From: Aphidius gifuensis
Taxonomy: Eukaryota > Arthropoda > Insecta > Hymenoptera > Braconidae
Direction of reading: 5' to 3'
NCBI RefSeq assembly: GCF_014905175.1
Contig: NC_057790.1
Coordinates: 6,758,001 to 6,822,000, forward strand
DNA length: 64,000 nucleotides
The translations under genes were made by a program, and so were the position numbers. This document shows positions 60,282-64,000 of this stretch, one piece after another (the first letter of the stretch is position 1; every line of letters begins with the position of its first letter). The notes beneath the pieces were generated by a model, which was not told the origin of the DNA, made no database searches, and was given only the letters and a program-made list of their open reading frames with translations.

Positions 60282-60841
60282 AATGTGCTCGTTATTATAA
60301 AAAATTATAAAAAAATGTTATTCAAGTTTAGTTAATAATGTTCCCTAAATTTGAAGATATTTATTTACCAAAAAAATATAATTACTTATTAATAATGTTT
60401 GAATTTTTTATTTAAATTATACTTGGAAGTTATCGACTCGGAAAAATATGCAGTCATTGAACTCGAGTTCAACAAAGCGATTAGTTATTAATCAGTTAGA
60501 AATATTTTTATAGATTAAATAAGACTTAATAATGGGGTTGATTAAATATTTCAACATAAAAAGACAAAAAGAAATACAAAATTATAAATATTTAATTAAA
60601 TTTCGTTTCCAAATTTCCTTAATGTTTTTTTTTTTACTATTTGTTTTTTTCGAAACTCAAGACTTTCAATAGAAATTTAATTCAAAATATTAATATTTAA
60701 CATTCAAGTAGATTATTTGTTTAATTATGAATATCAGCTCAAAAAGTATTGATATACCAAGCTATAAAATGTCAATGTAATCACAAAAGTAATGCCTGAG
60801 GTAAAAAAAAGTGATATTTAGTTTGTGATATTGATACTGAT

Positions 60842-62219
60842 ATGATGTATCCACGTGTTACTATAATAATTTTAAAAATATTTGGAGCTTGGAGACCTCA
60901 AACAAAAAGCTGTTGTAAATTAAAATTATACGAAATTTATCGTATAATTATTACTGTCATGCAATTTTTATTTGTCGTGTCACAATTTTCAGCTTTTTTA
61001 TTTACGAAAGAAAGAAACATTTTGGACTTGACAAAAGGAATAGGTGCATTTGCAGGATTTGCTCAGTGTATAAAAATATTCAAGCATCAAAATTTAATAA
61101 TAAAAATTGAAAAAATTGCTAATAGTGGAGTGTTTACAACGAGAAATCATAGTGAAGAAAAAATTAAAAGCAAATTTAAACGTATTTCAAGGTAAGAGTT
61201 TGATAAGTAATTAATTTTTATTATTTTTTAGAATATTTTTTTTTAATCATTACAAATAATTCCACAGGTTAATTGTAATCATTTATACAACGTACAGCTC
61301 TTTTGCTGTGTTTTTGTATTTTTGTGAAAAAATAAACTCTGCTCGTTTACCTGTACCAATATTTAGTATTGGTATTTCTTATGAAATATGGAATCCATTT
61401 ATTTACAAGGTACTATTAATTTTCCACGTTGCAGTGGTGACAAATTTGGTAATGATTTCTGTGTGTTTTTATGCTCTTTATATTGTGATGATAATGACAA
61501 TTTGTGCACAAGTGGAAATACTAAAATACAGATATCAAATTATGATGAAAGAAATTATGATCAATAGCTTGAAAATCTACAATCAACAGGATAAAGAAAA
61601 TGATGAAAAACAATTGATGGTTAAATTTACAAAGTATTATTTAAAAATAATTGAGCTAGCAAAAAAGATATTAAAAATTTTTTCAACTTTAGTATTCATA
61701 CAATATGCTGATAGTGTTGTTAATATTTGTAGTCATGCATATTTGGTATCGAAAGCAGAATTTTTAAGTCAAGAATTTTTTACTTATATTATTGTTGTGA
61801 TTGGTTTTGTTATTCAAATTTCAATAATTTGTTTAACATCACACGAACTTAAAATTCGGGTAAATATTTTATTAAATGTTTTTATTTATATTTCTTATTG
61901 TTTTTTATGATAATTTTTTATTTTTAGTTTGAACGTCTTAATGATACAATTTACAATGTTGATTGGACAAGGTTTCATATCAAGACAAAACGATTGATGA
62001 TAATTTCAATGATGAGAACATCAAAACCATTTATTTTTAAATGTGGAAAAATATTTGAACCATCTCGAGAATCATTGACAACTGTAAGTATTTTTTTTTA
62101 TTATTAAATTTTATTTTACATTTAAAAAACTATTAATTATTAATTAATAATAAATAATTTTTATTTTTTAGATATTAAAGTTATCGTATTCAGTGTACAG
62201 TTTACTACGGAGTAAATGA
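60842..62219 (+). CDS. Odorant receptor (insect 7tm_6 family)
   Basis: Four exons, 60842-61191, 61268-61859, 61928-62083 and 62172-62219, give 381 aa, the usual length of insect odorant receptors. These are ligand-gated cation channel subunits of olfactory neurons that pair with Orco. Seven hydrophobic segments are visible, and the C-terminal exons have the expected layout: 'FERLNDTIYNVDW' in TM6/7 loop position, then 'MMRTSKPFIFKCGKIFEPS', and a short last exon with 'ILKLSYSVYSLLR'. The start (ATG ATG, MMYPRV) is shared with the downstream copy. The exact ligand cannot be inferred. Confidence 0.9.
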
Positions 62220-62579
62220 AAATATAACAAAATTATTAGATTGTTTGGATAGAAAAATTTTATATGAACATTATAAAATAAACATTTGATCAATATAAAA
62301 ATAACCGATCGTTTTGTAGCTTATTCGTTTAATTTTAGGAAGAGAAAAAATTATTGTAACGTGTAATGTTTTTTTTTAAATAAAAAAGTCGTACGTCCAA
62401 TTTTAGATAGCAATAATTATGTTTATTATTAAATTTGGTAGGGCTACTTTCCCGAAAATATTATTGAATAACAAGGCTTCAGGAAAAAGGAAAATAATAG
62501 TCATCAACGTTGCAGTATTGTACACTCAACATGTTAAAATTATAAAGTCTTTTTGAACAAATGTTGTATCCTTATTCGA

Positions 62580-63889
62580 TCATTTAAAAAAAAAATTATA
62601 TTAATGGGGAAAATACAGAATGTATAGACAAAACATGAGAATTGTAATTTGCAGGAGTTGAGCAATAAAAAATATTTTTTTTTTTCAAATTCTTTGGATA
62701 TATTTTGTTTTTGACAAATAATTTTAATGAGTTTTAAGAGTTTGTTTAAAGATAAATAGATGAAAATAAATAAGAAAAATAATGATAATAATAATGATAA
62801 TTTGTAAAGAAAAAAATAAATAATAAATTCCTTTATAAATATTTTCAATTATTTTTAATATTTTTTTTTCAATTTCTTTGTTTTTATTTATACGAAATGA
62901 GTAATTGAGTAATAATAAAATTATTTTTGTTTAAATGATATTTTTCTTGTGTTCTAAAAATAATTTTTTCTATTTTTTTTTTTTTTTTAAATTTGAAACA
63001 AGTCATACTGATATTTTACCATTTGTATTTTTATCGAAATAAAAATCCTCATGTCCATGTTATAATTTTCTTCCACTATAAAAACAATAATTATTTTTTT
63101 TTCAAATTATATTATATTTATACATTTGACGTATTTAATTTGTGTCAAAATATTATAGAAATTAACTCAAAAAATATATTAATTTGTTCTTTATTTTCTT
63201 TATAAATTATTTATTAAAAAAAATATAAAAAATTATTATCAAACAACTGCTTTTAAATAGCCATAATTTTTTCCTAAATTATTATTATTTATTTTTTCAA
63301 TTTGAAATTCATACAATGACTGTAAAAAATTATACAAAAATGTTATTCAAGTTTTGAGTTAATAATGTTCCCTAAATTTAAAGATATTTATTTACCAAAA
63401 AAATATAATTACTTATTGATAATGTTTGAATTTTTTATTTAAATTAGACTTGGAAGTTATTGACTCGAAAAAATATGCAGTCATTGAACTCGAGTTCAAC
63501 AAAGCGATTAGTTATTGATAAGTTAGAAATTTTTATAGATTAAATAAGACTTAATAATGGGGTTGATTAAATATTTTATCATAAAAAGACGAAAAGAAAT
63601 ACAAAATCATAAATGTTTAATTACATTTTGTTTTCAAATTTCCTTAATGTTTTTTTTTACTGTTTGTTTTTTACGAAACTCAGGACTTTCAACTAGAATT
63701 TAATCCAAAATATTAATATTTGATATTTACGTAGATTATTTATTTGTTCAATCATGAATATTAGCTTAAAAATGATTAATACTTAACTAAAATGTCAATG
63801 TAATCAAAAAATACAATGCGTGAGGTAAAAAAAAAAATTTGTAAATATAAAAAAAAAAGTGATATTTAGTTTGTGATATTGATATTGAT
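62580..63889 (+). repeat. Tandem duplication unit 2, upstream part
   Basis: Non-coding DNA matching 59210-60841, without the foldback element. It leads directly into a second odorant receptor copy. The short interval 62220-62579 is the 3' flank of the first receptor. Confidence 0.85.
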
Positions 63890-64000
63890 ATGATGTATCC
63901 TCGTGTTACTATAATAATTTTAAAATTATTTGGAGCTTGGAGACCTCAAACAAAAAGCTGTTGTAAATTAAAATTATACGAAATTTATCGTATAATTATT
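63890..64000 (+). CDS. Odorant receptor, second copy (partial)
   Basis: Begins MMYPRVTIIILKLFGAWRPQ and continues to the window end, with one amino-acid difference (L for I) from the first copy over the visible part. It is a tandem duplicate whose remaining exons lie outside the window. Confidence 0.85.
   Translation, partial: MMYPRVTIIILKLFGAWRPQTKSCCKLKLYEIYRIII

Larger units (their letters stand above)
57770..60841. other. Kank upstream and odorant receptor upstream region
   Basis: A less-AT stretch at about 58085-58174 has a minus-strand frame with 'IRYTKLDTLCDIYP' and may be a Kank 5' UTR exon; another at 58500-58690 may be promoter DNA. From about 59205 to the receptor start the sequence is duplicated at 62580-63889. 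A foldback element and a GC-rich palindrome interrupt the first copy. Confidence 0.4.
59205..60990 (+). repeat. Tandem duplication unit 1 (odorant receptor and upstream)
   Basis: Matches 62580-64000 in the same orientation, starting near ATTATATTAATGGGGAAAAT. Copy 1 has about 360 extra bases (59939-60300), made up of a foldback element and a following segment. Confidence 0.85.

Overview
This window is nuclear DNA from a very AT-rich eukaryote, almost certainly an insect. Genes have short GT-AG introns, and conserved animal genes occur (Cul5, RCAN/sarah, Kank, ITFG2, IMMP2L, BTG). An insect odorant receptor and a neprilysin-like peptidase are also present. The extreme AT bias, insect 7tm_6 receptors and expanded F-box/LRR genes suggest a braconid parasitoid wasp, possibly Aphidiinae; that is inference from content, not a proven assignment.

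Layout. 1-19 kb is a young, repetitive accessory cluster. It holds an F-box/LRR gene tail (1-503), a decayed propeller-gene pair (about 716-2000), then two copies of a unit made of F-box/LRR (+), a propeller-exon remnant (+) and a 2OG-Fe(II) oxygenase-like gene (-), at 2.7-7.1 kb and 8.4-12.7 kb. At 14.2-19.1 kb a large inverted duplication carries two paralogous genes for a YWTD-propeller-like protein, convergently arranged. The minus-strand copy is intact and the plus-strand copy has lost its start.

20-63 kb is mostly conserved single-copy genes. In order these are ITFG2 (-) with IMMP2L (-) only 2 nt upstream, a BTG3-like gene (-) that appears internally damaged, Cul5 (+) divergent from BTG, RCAN/sarah (-), a secreted M13 neprilysin-like gene (+), a pseudogene of an unrecognised secreted protein (-), Kank (-, about 11.3 kb, 9 coding exons), and an odorant receptor (+). 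A second odorant receptor copy starts at 63,890 and runs off the window.

The main novelty is structural. A near-identical copy of the sarah first exon and promoter lies inside a neprilysin intron, and a second near-identical duplication sits around BTG. IMMP2L and ITFG2 look dicistronic. The F-box/oxygenase unit has been duplicated, and one oxygenase copy has lost a predicted iron ligand. Kank has two possible alternative first exons that keep the splice phase. All exon coordinates below were derived by hand from GT-AG junctions and phase checks; no alignment or search was run.
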